Source: Limnobacter humi (GTDB lineage Bacteria > Pseudomonadota > Gammaproteobacteria > Burkholderiales > Burkholderiaceae_B). Taken from it: a stretch of DNA of 64,000 nucleotides. Positions 55,738 through 64,000 of this stretch are shown one piece after another; the stretch's first letter is position 1, and each line of letters begins with the position of its first letter. The position numbers and the translations under genes were made by a program. The DNA lies in the NCBI RefSeq assembly GCF_024518835.1, contig NZ_JANIGO010000003.1, positions 186,001 to 250,000 on the forward strand, read 5' to 3'. The notes under the pieces were generated by a model. The model was not told the DNA's origin, made no database searches, and saw only the letters and a program-made list of their open reading frames with translations.

Positions 55738-56370
55738 ATGTTCACAGGCATCATCGAATCCATCGGAACAATCGAATCCGTTTCCCCTCTGCAGGACTCC
55801 GCCTGGGCTGGCGTTCGCCTTGCCGTGCATGCCCCCACGCTCGATTTTTCAGATGTGAAGCTGGGCGACAGCATTGCCATTCAGGGGGCCTGCATGACCG
55901 TGGTCCGCATGGAAAACAAGCGCTTCTGGGTCGACGTGTCGCAGGAAAGCCTGTCCAAAACAGTGGGCTTGGCCAAACCCGGTGAAGTGAATCTGGAAAA
56001 AGCCATGCGCCTGTCGGACCGGGTGGGTGGCCATTTGGTCAGTGGGCATGTGGACGGCCTGGGCCATGTGGTTGACTTCTCGCCGGTGGGAGAAAGTTGG
56101 CACCTGCAAATCCGCTCGCCCAAGGTACTCAGCCCCTTCTTCGCTTACAAAGGCTCGGTCACGGTGAATGGCGTCAGCCTCACGGTGAACAAAGTGGACG
56201 ATTTGGCAAGCGGTGAATCTGATATCCACATCAACCTGATTCCCCATACCGTGGAAATGACCACGCTGAAACACCTCCAGGCAGGCAGCCCTGTCAACCT
56301 GGAAATCGACCAGATTGCCCGCTATTGCGAGCGCATTGTTAGCACATTGAACCTGATGCAGCACCGATAA
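55738..56370 (+). CDS. ribE: Riboflavin synthase, alpha subunit
   Basis: A 210-residue enzyme that dismutates two 6,7-dimethyl-8-ribityllumazine molecules to riboflavin. The duplicated lumazine-binding domains are seen: MFTGIIESIGTIESV at the N-terminus, DSIAIQGACMTV and, in the second half, VGGHLVSGHVDG and SVTVNGVSLTVN. Start ATG 55738 is standard. The other riboflavin genes (ribBA, ribH) are not in the window but often follow. Confidence 0.96.
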   Translation: MFTGIIESIGTIESVSPLQDSAWAGVRLAVHAPTLDFSDVKLGDSIAIQGACMTVVRMENKRFWVDVSQESLSKTVGLAKPGEVNLEKAMRLSDRVGGHLVSGHVDGLGHVVDFSPVGESWHLQIRSPKVLSPFFAYKGSVTVNGVSLTVNKVDDLASGESDIHINLIPHTVEMTTLKHLQAGSPVNLEIDQIARYCERIVSTLNLMQHR

Positions 56371-56498
56371 CCAGCAAGGGCTGATCACCGCGCTCGCCCA
56401 GTTGGGTGAGCCCCCAGATTTTGGGCATACCCCTTGATTCTTCTGTCCTATATTGGCCACTCACCGAACGTCGTCAACCGTTCTTTTGAGAGTGCACC

Positions 56499-58238
56499 AT
56501 GACAGTCGAACTCAACGAAAAACCAGACAGTGATTCAACAGAGGCTCCTGTGTTGATACCGCTGACGCATCAACATTGGCCTTTGGGCCTCGCCAGTGCT
56601 GGGGGCCTGCTGCTTTCTGCTTGCGGCGGAGAGGGCACCACATCCGCTGCCGCGTTGGCATCCGCCGGCGAAAACGCTGCCCCCGGTGCAGCGCCAGACA
56701 CTGTTCCCATGACCGAAGCAGAAGCGTCCAGGTTTCTGGGGCAAGCCCAGATGTTTGCCAAACCAGCTGACATCAGCGTGTTGATGAAAACCGGCTATGG
56801 CGGCTGGCTAAACAGTCAATTTTCCTTACCAGTGCAGCAAACCGCCTGGGACTGGCTGATCGAGCGTGGCCGTGCCGACAGCAGTTATATGTACAACATC
56901 GACTACGCGGATTATTTTGCCTGGAAAGAATTGCTGTCCTCCGAGGACACCCTGCGCAAAAGAATGGCGCTGATTTGGTCTGAGATCATGGTTGTCTCCC
57001 TGGCAGGTCTTTCCGGGGAATGGCAACCGTTCTACATGGCAGGGTATTGGGATCTCCTGAACCAGCATGCATTTGGCAACTTCAGGGAGTTGCTGGGCGC
57101 CATCAGCCGCAACCCGGCCATGGGCAAATTTCTGAACATCGTGGGCAGCGCCAAGGCGGACCCAATCACCGGACGCCAACCGGATGAAAACTACGCCCGC
57201 GAAGTAATGCAACTGTTCACAGTGGGCCTGTACCAATTGAACCGTGATGGCACCCTCAAACTGGACGCGACCGGAAGTCCCATGGAAACCTATTCACAGC
57301 AAGACGTCACCGAGCTGGCCAAGGTTTTCACCGGGTGGAATCTGGACAAGACCGGCAACGGTCCAAATAATCCGGCTGCCATGCGCAACCCATTGGTGGT
57401 GATCGATTCCAAGCACTCGCCAGACTCGATCAAATTTCTGGGAGTGACCATTCCGGCCAACACGCCAGCAGAGGAAGCCCTGAAAATCGCACTGGACACC
57501 TTGTTCGCACACCCGAATGTTGCGCCGTTTATCGCCAAACAATTGATCCAGAAAATGGTGACCAGCAATCCGAGTGCTGCGTATGTTGCCGATGTGGCCC
57601 AGGCATTTGAAAACAATGGGCAGGGCGTGCGGGGTGATCTGAAAGCGGTGATTCGGAGCATCTTGCTGCACCGGGAGGCCCGAGATCTTTCCATGGGTGC
57701 AAACCCCAGTTTTGGACGTTTGCGGTCACCGGTGTCGCGTTTGATTCAATGGGCAAGAACATTCAACGCGAAAATGAATGATCCAAACTGGAATTTCAAT
57801 AGCACGATTGATGCGGCCACCCGCTTTAGCCAAAGCCCGTTCCGCGCGCCCAGCGTATTCAATTTTTACCGCCCCAACTATGTACCACCCGATCAAACCT
57901 TCGCGACCCGGGGATTGGTTGGCCCAGAGTTTCAGATACACAACGAAGTCTCCATCGCGGCTTACATCAACTACATGTATTTCGTGGTCCGAAATTACTC
58001 ATCCCTCAAGGCGGATTACACAGAACTGATTCAACTGGCACTGGACACACCCCAACTGATTGGTCGAATCGCCCTGTTGCTGGCAGGGCAAGACATTCCA
58101 GCGACCATCCAGAAGGAGATGGCGGCGGCGGTGGCAACCATCCCAGCGGCAGCCAATAATTCGTATGGTTTGAAATCACGGGTTGAGGCGGCCTTGCTGC
58201 TGGTGTTGAGTTGCCCCCAGTACATGATTCAAAAGTGA
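56499..58238 (+). CDS. DUF1800 domain protein, probably exported
   Basis: A 579-residue DUF1800 protein. Core motifs are SEIMVVSLAG, DENYAREVMQLFTVGLYQLNRDG, AKVFTGWNLDKTG, FIAKQLIQKMVTSNPS and PSVFNFYRPNYVPPDQ. The N-terminus is unusual: a 28-residue polar lead is followed by a hydrophobic stretch and LLLSACGGEG, which looks like a lipobox (Cys42) but lacks a basic n-region, so export is likely but its route is unclear. A DUF1501 gene follows 9 bp later, the usual partner. Function of this pair is not established. Confidence 0.88.
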   Translation: MTVELNEKPDSDSTEAPVLIPLTHQHWPLGLASAGGLLLSACGGEGTTSAAALASAGENAAPGAAPDTVPMTEAEASRFLGQAQMFAKPADISVLMKTGYGGWLNSQFSLPVQQTAWDWLIERGRADSSYMYNIDYADYFAWKELLSSEDTLRKRMALIWSEIMVVSLAGLSGEWQPFYMAGYWDLLNQHAFGNFRELLGAISRNPAMGKFLNIVGSAKADPITGRQPDENYAREVMQLFTVGLYQLNRDGTLKLDATGSPMETYSQQDVTELAKVFTGWNLDKTGNGPNNPAAMRNPLVVIDSKHSPDSIKFLGVTIPANTPAEEALKIALDTLFAHPNVAPFIAKQLIQKMVTSNPSAAYVADVAQAFENNGQGVRGDLKAVIRSILLHREARDLSMGANPSFGRLRSPVSRLIQWARTFNAKMNDPNWNFNSTIDAATRFSQSPFRAPSVFNFYRPNYVPPDQTFATRGLVGPEFQIHNEVSIAAYINYMYFVVRNYSSLKADYTELIQLALDTPQLIGRIALLLAGQDIPATIQKEMAAAVATIPAAANNSYGLKSRVEAALLLVLSCPQYMIQK

Positions 58239-58247
58239 GGAGTCCAG

Positions 58248-59639
58248 ATGAAACTCAATCAATCAGAATCCATTTCACGACGCGCCTTCTTGAAGCGCAC
58301 AGCCCAACTCTCAGCCACGGGGCTAGCGTCTCCATTCTTGATGACACTGGCGGGCATGGGAGAAGCCGCTGCGGCGACCTGCACCAATGGTGATTACAAA
58401 GCGCTGGTGTGCGTGTTCCTGCACGGTGGAAATGACCATGCCAACACCCTGATTCCAGTGGACAATGTGTTTTACAGCAAATATCAAAGCATCCGGCCGT
58501 CTGTGGCCATTGCACAAGATGCCTTGTCGTCCACAACGCTGAACCCATCGCAGTCCCTGCCTGGTGGGATGCGGTTGGCCCTGGCGCCGCAGATGCAGGC
58601 CTTGATGCCGCTGTTCCAAATGGGCCGTCTGGGCATTCAGCTCAATGTGGGGCCCTTGATTGAACCGACCAACCTGGACACCTACACCAAGCGCACGGTT
58701 CGACTGCCGCCAAAGCTTTTTTCTCACAATGATCAATCGTCGCTGTGGCAGTCCAACATGGCTGAAGGTGGGATTGCCGGCTGGGGCGGAAAGATGGGTG
58801 ATTTGATGCTGTCCACCAACGGCGGTTCAAGCTTCACTTGCATCTCGGTGTCTGGCAATGCGGTTTTTTTATCTGGTGAGAAAGCGATCAGTTATCAAAT
58901 CACCCCCAACGGCTCGATCCCGATTGGTCCTTTGGACAATATCAGTTCATCCAAAGCCTGTGGTCAATTGCTCCAAAAACTGATCACCAGTGGCAGTTCA
59001 AATTATCTAGAGGCCTACCTGAATACCGTGACGTCACGTTCAATTGCAGCATCGGGTGTTTTCGCTGGGGCGTTTAATCCAGTGAATATTTCCACTGCAT
59101 TCGAGAGCGGTAGTTCATTGGCCAGTCAGTTGAAAGCAGTGGCTCGTACCATCGCGGGACGAGCAACACTGGGTGTCAAACGGCAGGTATTTTTTGTATC
59201 TCTGGGCGGATTTGACACTCACGACAACTTGAAGGCGACTCATCCGGAGTTGTTGAGAAAACTGGCCAACGCCTTGGCGTCGTTTTATGAGGCCACTGTT
59301 GAGTTGGGAGTTGCTGATCAGGTCACCACATTCACGGCGTCTGATTTTGGTCGTACCCTGGCCACCAATGGGGATGGCTCAGATCACGGCTGGGGTGGTC
59401 ATCATTTTGTTCTGGGAGGTGCGGTGAATGGTGGAGGGTTCTACGGCCAGGCAGCGGACATCTCCCGCAAGGACGAACAGAACATCGACGGAGGGCGTCT
59501 GATACCGACCACCTCTGTTGATCACATGATTGCCAATATTGCCCAATGGTTTGGTGTGTCGTCCGACATCATCCCCCTGTTGGCACCCCATTTAAAAAAC
59601 TTTGGCGGTGTTGGACCCTCCTACTTTCGATGCACTTGA
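58248..59639 (+). CDS. DUF1501 domain protein with Tat signal peptide
   Basis: A 463-residue DUF1501 protein. The N-terminus carries a Tat-type signal (SRRAFLKRTAQLSATG, twin Arg at about 12-13) ending near AAAA. Domain features include the sulfatase-like FLHGGNDHANTLIP, VFFVSLGGFDTHDNLK, TASDFGRTLATNGDGSDHGWGGHHFVLG. The motif FGRT...DHGWG is the family metal-binding-like segment. It is paired with DUF1800 upstream. Families of this type are known as exported alkaline-phosphatase-like proteins; no substrate is known. Confidence 0.9.
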   Translation: MKLNQSESISRRAFLKRTAQLSATGLASPFLMTLAGMGEAAAATCTNGDYKALVCVFLHGGNDHANTLIPVDNVFYSKYQSIRPSVAIAQDALSSTTLNPSQSLPGGMRLALAPQMQALMPLFQMGRLGIQLNVGPLIEPTNLDTYTKRTVRLPPKLFSHNDQSSLWQSNMAEGGIAGWGGKMGDLMLSTNGGSSFTCISVSGNAVFLSGEKAISYQITPNGSIPIGPLDNISSSKACGQLLQKLITSGSSNYLEAYLNTVTSRSIAASGVFAGAFNPVNISTAFESGSSLASQLKAVARTIAGRATLGVKRQVFFVSLGGFDTHDNLKATHPELLRKLANALASFYEATVELGVADQVTTFTASDFGRTLATNGDGSDHGWGGHHFVLGGAVNGGGFYGQAADISRKDEQNIDGGRLIPTTSVDHMIANIAQWFGVSSDIIPLLAPHLKNFGGVGPSYFRCT

Positions 59640-59697
59640 ACAGTCATCCGCAAAAGACAGCAAGCGCTCCGGTACAGTCCGAAGCCTTGCTGTACCC

Positions 59698-60486
59698 TCA
59701 CTTCACAGATACGCTACCGAACAACCCCAAGGCTGTGCTTTGGGTGTTGTCCGCATCAGCACCAAACGCAATACCCAGAAACTTCACAGGCCCTTCTGGC
59801 AATTCCTTCGCGAAGGCACGCCGGGCATCCTGCTGCACATTGCGCTGTTCATTCACCAGCGCGGTGCCTTCCGCACTGGCGCGTATCACCATGTTCCGAA
59901 CCCGGTCAGTGTAAGGGTTATTGAACACCTCCCCAGTGGGCGTGCCCTCGGCAGCCCACATGTAACACAGGGTGGCCGCTGGCAAATCTTCACCCGACAA
60001 GGTGCGCGCAGCACCCAGCTTCAAACGCGTTCCAAAGCTGAGTGTGGATTCATCAATTTGCACAAACACACACAGTTTGGCACCTGCATCGTCCCCATCC
60101 TTGGTTTTGGGATTGGCGTTTTTGGGGTGTTGCTGCACCAGCCAGCTCCACTGTAGGGTGTTGAACTCGCTGGGCTTGTCGAACGCCAAGGCGACCGAGC
60201 CATAACCAGACTCGGATTTGGCTTGCACCACGGTTTGGCCCTCAAAGCTGATGAGCTTGAAATCGGTGTGCTTGGGTACCTTGGGGTGGAATTGGGTTTT
60301 CCAGGGTGCGGGTAAAGCACCAGGTTGTTTGGGCCAGGCTGGAATGACCGGTACATTGGCTGCACTGGGGCTCACGGTTTGAGCCTGTACAAGGCCGACA
60401 TCACGGGTGGCCATCACAGCACCCGCTTGCAACAGGATACCCAATAGCACGGCGATTGGCCCCTGACTTTTCTTGATGGTGTTCAC
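59698..60486 (-). CDS. DUF3047 domain exported protein
   Basis: A 262-residue protein. A hydrophobic N-terminus (about 10-28, AVLLGILLQAGAVMATRDVG) suggests export. The mature part fits DUF3047 in its pattern (FNTLQWSWLV, DGDDAGAKLCVFVQID, AATLCYMWA, NPYTDRVRNMVIR, LPEGPVKFLGIAFGADADNT). The function of the family is unknown. It is the last gene of a minus-strand run with two TIGR04282/04283-type genes, mgtE and the antiporter, and is convergent with the DUF1501 gene. Confidence 0.8.
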   Translation of the reverse strand: MNTIKKSQGPIAVLLGILLQAGAVMATRDVGLVQAQTVSPSAANVPVIPAWPKQPGALPAPWKTQFHPKVPKHTDFKLISFEGQTVVQAKSESGYGSVALAFDKPSEFNTLQWSWLVQQHPKNANPKTKDGDDAGAKLCVFVQIDESTLSFGTRLKLGAARTLSGEDLPAATLCYMWAAEGTPTGEVFNNPYTDRVRNMVIRASAEGTALVNEQRNVQQDARRAFAKELPEGPVKFLGIAFGADADNTQSTALGLFGSVSVK

Positions 60487-60506
60487 ATGAATTCCTTGAA
60501 TCGGGG

Positions 60507-61175
60507 TTACAGCAATTCATGCCATTGGGTGGGTACCAACCCCAGGCTCATGGCATGTCTTAAATCATCAGGCTCGTCAATGTCCAGTTGGCGGGGTAAA
60601 CACGGGGGTTCTATGCCTTGCTGTGCCAAGTGACGAAGGGTTTGCTCCATCACATTCGCTGTGCCCCATTCAATGGTTACATCGAATGCAACAGGGATGA
60701 CTGTTGAACAGGCCACTGCCACATAGCCGCCATCCATCGCAGGCGCGAAAGCCATCGGCTGACCTTGGTTGAGGTGGTGCAACAGGGCGAGCAGGTGCTG
60801 GCCTTGAAAACCCACCGCATCGGGCCCCAGCAACACCACTGCATCATGGGTGTGCAGGTGCGTTTCGACAGCATGCAGCATGCGCGCACCCAAATGCCCC
60901 TGAGGCTGTTGAAACAGGGGCACTTCCCCACCATGGGTATAGGGCTGCCACAGGTCGCGGTTACCGCCATCGGTCCACACCGCCACATCCAGCTGCAGGG
61001 GCTCGCCATTGAGGTGTGTCAAATGCAAGCACCAGTCCACCGCCTTCACCACACTGCTCAACAACAAATAGCGGGCAAAGTCGCTGGCGCCCCGCTCCCC
61101 GAGCATGGGCTGTAGGCGGGTTTTGACCCGACCGGGTTCCGGGTATTTTGCAAATAGGGCCAACATGGCTTTCAT
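60507..61175 (-). CDS. TIGR04282-type (DUF2064) nucleotidyltransferase/glycosyltransferase-like protein
   Basis: A 222-residue protein with the family start LALFAKYPEPGRVKTRLQPMLGE, followed by VVLLGPDAVGFQGQHLL and MDGGYVAVA. These are hallmarks of TIGR04282, related to CofC-type nucleotidyltransferases. I choose ATG 61175 (MKAMLALFAKYPEPG), which has a GAGGTG ribosome-binding site and lies 10 bp after the preceding gene; ATGs at 61196 and 61226 would overlap it. It is coupled to the TIGR04283 glycosyltransferase, its usual partner. Confidence 0.83.
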   Translation of the reverse strand: MKAMLALFAKYPEPGRVKTRLQPMLGERGASDFARYLLLSSVVKAVDWCLHLTHLNGEPLQLDVAVWTDGGNRDLWQPYTHGGEVPLFQQPQGHLGARMLHAVETHLHTHDAVVLLGPDAVGFQGQHLLALLHHLNQGQPMAFAPAMDGGYVAVACSTVIPVAFDVTIEWGTANVMEQTLRHLAQQGIEPPCLPRQLDIDEPDDLRHAMSLGLVPTQWHELL

Positions 61176-61185
61176 CACGGACACC

Positions 61186-61914
61186 TCATCGAGCATCGCG
61201 ATAACGTTGGGCAATGCTCTCGACACTTTCGCCCAGGAAATAACGCAGGCGCAAGCTCCACATCAACACGATGGTTCTCCAGGCACCATGGTCATCCCAT
61301 CGGCGGCCCGAGGTCAATACCTGCGCCTTTAGGGGCATGAACACCGCACCAGGCACACGCCGCGCGCGCGCGCACCAATCAATGTCCTCCATCAAGGGTT
61401 GACTGGGAAAGCCGCCAGTTTGTTCAAACAAGGTGCGACTACAAAACAGGGCTTGGTCGCCAGTGGCAATGCGGGTCCATCGTGACCGCTGGTTCATGAA
61501 CCAGGCCACCATGGGCAGGCAGAGGCTTTGGCCCACAATGCGCACATTGAAGCGCCCCCACCACAGCGAGCCCTGCGTGTGTTCAATCGCATTTACCAAA
61601 GTATCGACACTGGCCGCCGGTATTTCAGTGTCCGCATGCAAAAACAGCAAGGCTTGGCCCAATGCCTGCATTGCACCCGCATTCATTTGGGCTGCACGGC
61701 CTTTGGCGCTTTGAAGCAGCATAAAGGGCAGGCCTTGAGACTGAAGACTGTGCAAAATACTCACCGTGCCATCGTTTGAACCACCATCGACCACCCACAA
61801 TTCATGGCCAGGTTTCAGCAATGCGCAAGCCCGTTCAACAAAATAAGCCACCCTCGCCGCTTCGTTGTACACCGGCATGATGATGCTGAGCGTGACGGCG
61901 GAGGTACCAGGCAC
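61186..61914 (-). CDS. TIGR04283-type glycosyltransferase (GT2 fold)
   Basis: A 242-residue GT-A family-2 glycosyltransferase. It has LSIIMPVYNEAARV at the N-terminus, VVDGGSNDGTVSIL, FLHADTEIPAA (DxD-like metal site) and LMEDIDWCARARRV. The pairing with a TIGR04282 gene on the same transcript is common in proteobacteria; donor and product are not known. It starts 12 bp after mgtE. Confidence 0.88.
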   Translation of the reverse strand: MPGTSAVTLSIIMPVYNEAARVAYFVERACALLKPGHELWVVDGGSNDGTVSILHSLQSQGLPFMLLQSAKGRAAQMNAGAMQALGQALLFLHADTEIPAASVDTLVNAIEHTQGSLWWGRFNVRIVGQSLCLPMVAWFMNQRSRWTRIATGDQALFCSRTLFEQTGGFPSQPLMEDIDWCARARRVPGAVFMPLKAQVLTSGRRWDDHGAWRTIVLMWSLRLRYFLGESVESIAQRYRDAR

Positions 61915-61926
61915 GGCAGGTTCCTC

Positions 61927-63468
61927 CTAGAAAAACAGGGAGGCCAGTCCCAGGAAAATGAAAAAGCCCATGCTGTCGGTGGTGAAAGTGAGCAATACAG
62001 AAGACCCCATGGCTGGGTCACGGCCAATTTTGGCCAGCGTCAGGGGCACTGCCACGCCAATCAGGGCAGCCACCAACAGGTTGAGCATCATGGCCAGCAT
62101 CATCAGCACACCCAAGGTCAGTGCATTCGGTGTGCCAAAGTACAGTGCGAAAGCGGCAGACCCTGCCAACCCACCCCACATCAGGCCATTCAATCCCGCA
62201 ATCGCAAACTCTTTCTTCATGAGCAGACGCAAATTGGCAGCGGTCACTTGGCCCAAGGCCAGCGAGCGGATCATCAACGTCATGGTCTGGTTGCCCGAGT
62301 TGCCGGCGATGCCTGCCACAATCGGCATGAGGGTGGCGAGCGCAACCACTTTGGCAATGGTGCCCTCAAACGCATCAATCACTCGACTGGCAAAAAACGC
62401 CGTGAAGAGGTTTACACCCAACCACAGCCAGCGGTTTTTGGCGGATTCCCAGACGGAGGCAAACAAATCCTCTTCCTCGCGCAAACCCGCTGAGGTCAAA
62501 ATATCGGATTCGCTTTCCTCTCGGATCACGTCCACCACTTCATTCACGGTGAGGCGTCCAATCAGTTTGCCGGAAGGGTCCAGCACCGGGGCAGACACCA
62601 GGTCGTAGCGTTCAAAGGCTTGGGCCGCTTCGGAGGCGTCATCCAGTGCAGACAACATCAGCACTTCCCGGCTCATCACCTCGCTCACCAGGGTTTCCGG
62701 CTCATTGACCAGCAAGCGGTCCAACGGCAAGCTGCCTTTAAAATGATCAACCCGGTCCACCACAAACACCTGATCGGTTTGCTCGGGCAATTCGTCAAAA
62801 CGGCGCAGGTAACGCAACACCACTTCCAGCGTCACATCGTCCCGAATGGTCACCATGTCGAAGTCCATGCGGGCACCGACGCTGTCTTCCGGGTAACTCA
62901 TCGCGGCGCGCAACTGCTCGCGCTCTTCCAGGCTAAGGCTGCTGGCCAGTTTCTCCACCACATCGCGTGGCAGGTCAGGGGCCAGGTCCGCAATTTCATC
63001 AGCATCCAGCGACTCGGTGGCGGCGTACAACTCTTCGCTATCCATCGAGCGGATCAGCGTTTCACGCACTGAATCCGATAGCTCCAGCAGAATTTCGCCG
63101 TCCCGCTCTGAACGCACCAGCCCCCAAACCACCAAGCGGTCTTCAATCGGCAGGCTTTCCAGCACATAGGCCACATCGGCCGGGTGAAGCTGGTGGAGCT
63201 TTTGAGACAGTTCATTCACATGCTGTCGATGCACCAGCTCTTCCACCAACTTGTGTCGCTCGGGGTTTACATGCGGTTGCTGGTTGTGGACCACACTTTC
63301 AATCACCCGCTGTTTGCGCAACAACGCCTGCACATCCGCCAACGCTTTTTGTGCATCATCCAAATCGCGTGGGCTTTCAGGCTGGTCGTCCAGCGGAAAA
63401 TCCATGGCCAATTCCTCCGAGTGGGCGGATTGGCCTTCGCGTGGGTCGGGGGACTGAGACTCTGTCAA
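61927..63468 (-). CDS. mgtE: MgtE-family magnesium transporter
   Basis: A 513-residue magnesium channel/transporter. N-terminal MgtE-N superhelical domain (about 70-200, LHQLHPADVAYVLESLP, EELYAATESLDADEIADL), a CBS pair (about 205-330, with SYPEDSVGARMDFD, VSAPVLDPSGKLIGRLTVNEVVD) and five membrane segments from about 350, including the pore motif LMPIVAGIAGNSGNQTMTLMIRSL. The cytoplasmic domains act as Mg2+ sensors. The gene is 14 bp after the antiporter gene and 12 bp before the TIGR04283 gene. Confidence 0.96.
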   Translation of the reverse strand: MTESQSPDPREGQSAHSEELAMDFPLDDQPESPRDLDDAQKALADVQALLRKQRVIESVVHNQQPHVNPERHKLVEELVHRQHVNELSQKLHQLHPADVAYVLESLPIEDRLVVWGLVRSERDGEILLELSDSVRETLIRSMDSEELYAATESLDADEIADLAPDLPRDVVEKLASSLSLEEREQLRAAMSYPEDSVGARMDFDMVTIRDDVTLEVVLRYLRRFDELPEQTDQVFVVDRVDHFKGSLPLDRLLVNEPETLVSEVMSREVLMLSALDDASEAAQAFERYDLVSAPVLDPSGKLIGRLTVNEVVDVIREESESDILTSAGLREEEDLFASVWESAKNRWLWLGVNLFTAFFASRVIDAFEGTIAKVVALATLMPIVAGIAGNSGNQTMTLMIRSLALGQVTAANLRLLMKKEFAIAGLNGLMWGGLAGSAAFALYFGTPNALTLGVLMMLAMMLNLLVAALIGVAVPLTLAKIGRDPAMGSSVLLTFTTDSMGFFIFLGLASLFF

Positions 63469-63482
63469 AACACACTCACTGT

Positions 63483-64000
63483 TTACAGCAGCTGAAAGGC
63501 CAGAATGGCCACCACGGTGGGTGGAAATGCTGCAATGAACAAGCCGCCTGCACTGATGGCGCCATTGCTGAAATACGGTTTTAGAATGGCATAGCCCGCC
63601 GGGTTTGGCGCATTCGCGATCACGGTAAGGCCACCGCCGGTGACCGCACCTGCCACCAAGGCATATTTGAATTCAGGCCCGACACCTTCGACCAGCGAAC
63701 CCAGGTATGTGAGCGCCGCGTTATCGGTGATGGCGGTCAGTGCGGTTGCACCGTAGTACAGCGCTGTGGGGCTGAGCTTGGTGAGCACATCCTGCAGCCA
63801 CCAGGATTGCATACCGCCCAACACCACCAAGCCGGCCAGGAAGAAAGCGACCATGAGCCCCTCTTTCAAAATGAGGCGATCCTGATAGTCTTTGTACGCG
63901 GAAGCGTAGCCCAGGAAAAACAGGAACAAGCCCATGAAGACCGCTGCGTGGTGGGCAAATACCACCACACCCACCAAAAACAAGAGGTGCATGCCGATGA
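63483..64000 (-). CDS. Putative Na+/H+ antiporter, C-terminal part (cut by window end)
   Basis: The frame is open from 64000 to the stop at 63483, giving the last 172 residues (the ATG at 63992 is internal). About five membrane segments are seen. The block TALTAITDNAALTYLGSLVEG and GAVTGGGLTVIANAPNPAGYAIL fit the Na_H_antiport_2 (PF07399-type) putative antiporter family. The gene is the first visible one of the minus-strand run ending in DUF3047; its start is beyond the window. Confidence 0.75.
   Translation of the reverse strand, partial: IGMHLLFLVGVVVFAHHAAVFMGLFLFFLGYASAYKDYQDRLILKEGLMVAFFLAGLVVLGGMQSWWLQDVLTKLSPTALYYGATALTAITDNAALTYLGSLVEGVGPEFKYALVAGAVTGGGLTVIANAPNPAGYAILKPYFSNGAISAGGLFIAAFPPTVVAILAFQLL

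Overview
The window reads as one contiguous piece of a betaproteobacterial chromosome, most probably Burkholderiales. The evidence is gene order and sequence: the tkt-gap and pgk-pyk-fba-purC-purE blocks, glyQ-glyS-gmhB-plsC, dusB-fis-purH-ruvC-ruvA-ruvB, ybgC-tolQRAB-pal-cpoB and glyA-nrdR-ribD-ribE. A Limnobacter-like organism would fit, but I cannot prove the genus. Coding density is high. No gap between genes exceeds 300 bases, and I see no insertion sequence, prophage, CRISPR array or rRNA.

Layout. 1-11.0 kb (mostly minus strand): purE (cut by the window edge), purC, class II aldolase, pyruvate kinase, phosphoglycerate kinase, then a secreted subtilisin-like protease facing a rhombosortase, then GAPDH and transketolase. 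11.1-27.1 kb (plus): rsmE, a membrane PAS sensor without an output domain, gabD, glycyl-tRNA synthetase, a gmhB/plsC/ygjP/gloA run, dusB-fis, purH and ruvCAB with a probable LexA box. 27.1-31.2 kb: a small accessory stretch with an XRE regulator and two small membrane proteins, a fucosyltransferase-like gene and a wax-ester-synthase-type acyltransferase. 31.4-37.9 kb: Tol-Pal operon, a YeeE/YedE transporter and a CAT-anticodon tRNA.

38.2-47.9 kb is the main accessory region. It holds a secreted copper-radical (galactose/glyoxal) oxidase with an overlapping unknown exported partner, a FabR-like regulator / HAD-UbiA fusion / GT83 glycosyltransferase operon that probably makes and uses a polyprenyl-phosphate sugar, and a two-component system with an unusual kinase. 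47.9-56.4 kb is housekeeping: anmK, an M23 peptidase, tyrS, a histidine phosphatase, glyA, nrdR, ribD, ribE. 56.5-64 kb: a DUF1800/DUF1501 exported pair, then a minus-strand run of DUF3047, two TIGR04282/TIGR04283-type genes, mgtE and an antiporter gene cut by the window end.

The most interesting items are the rhombosortase with its likely substrate, embedded inside an otherwise conserved glycolytic gene block, and the copper-radical oxidase with its uncharacterised overlapping partner. Others are the HAD-UbiA/GT83/FabR operon, the kinase with a degenerate C-terminal domain, and the LexA box placed inside the ruvAB promoter. All functional calls come from reading motifs; no database search was run.
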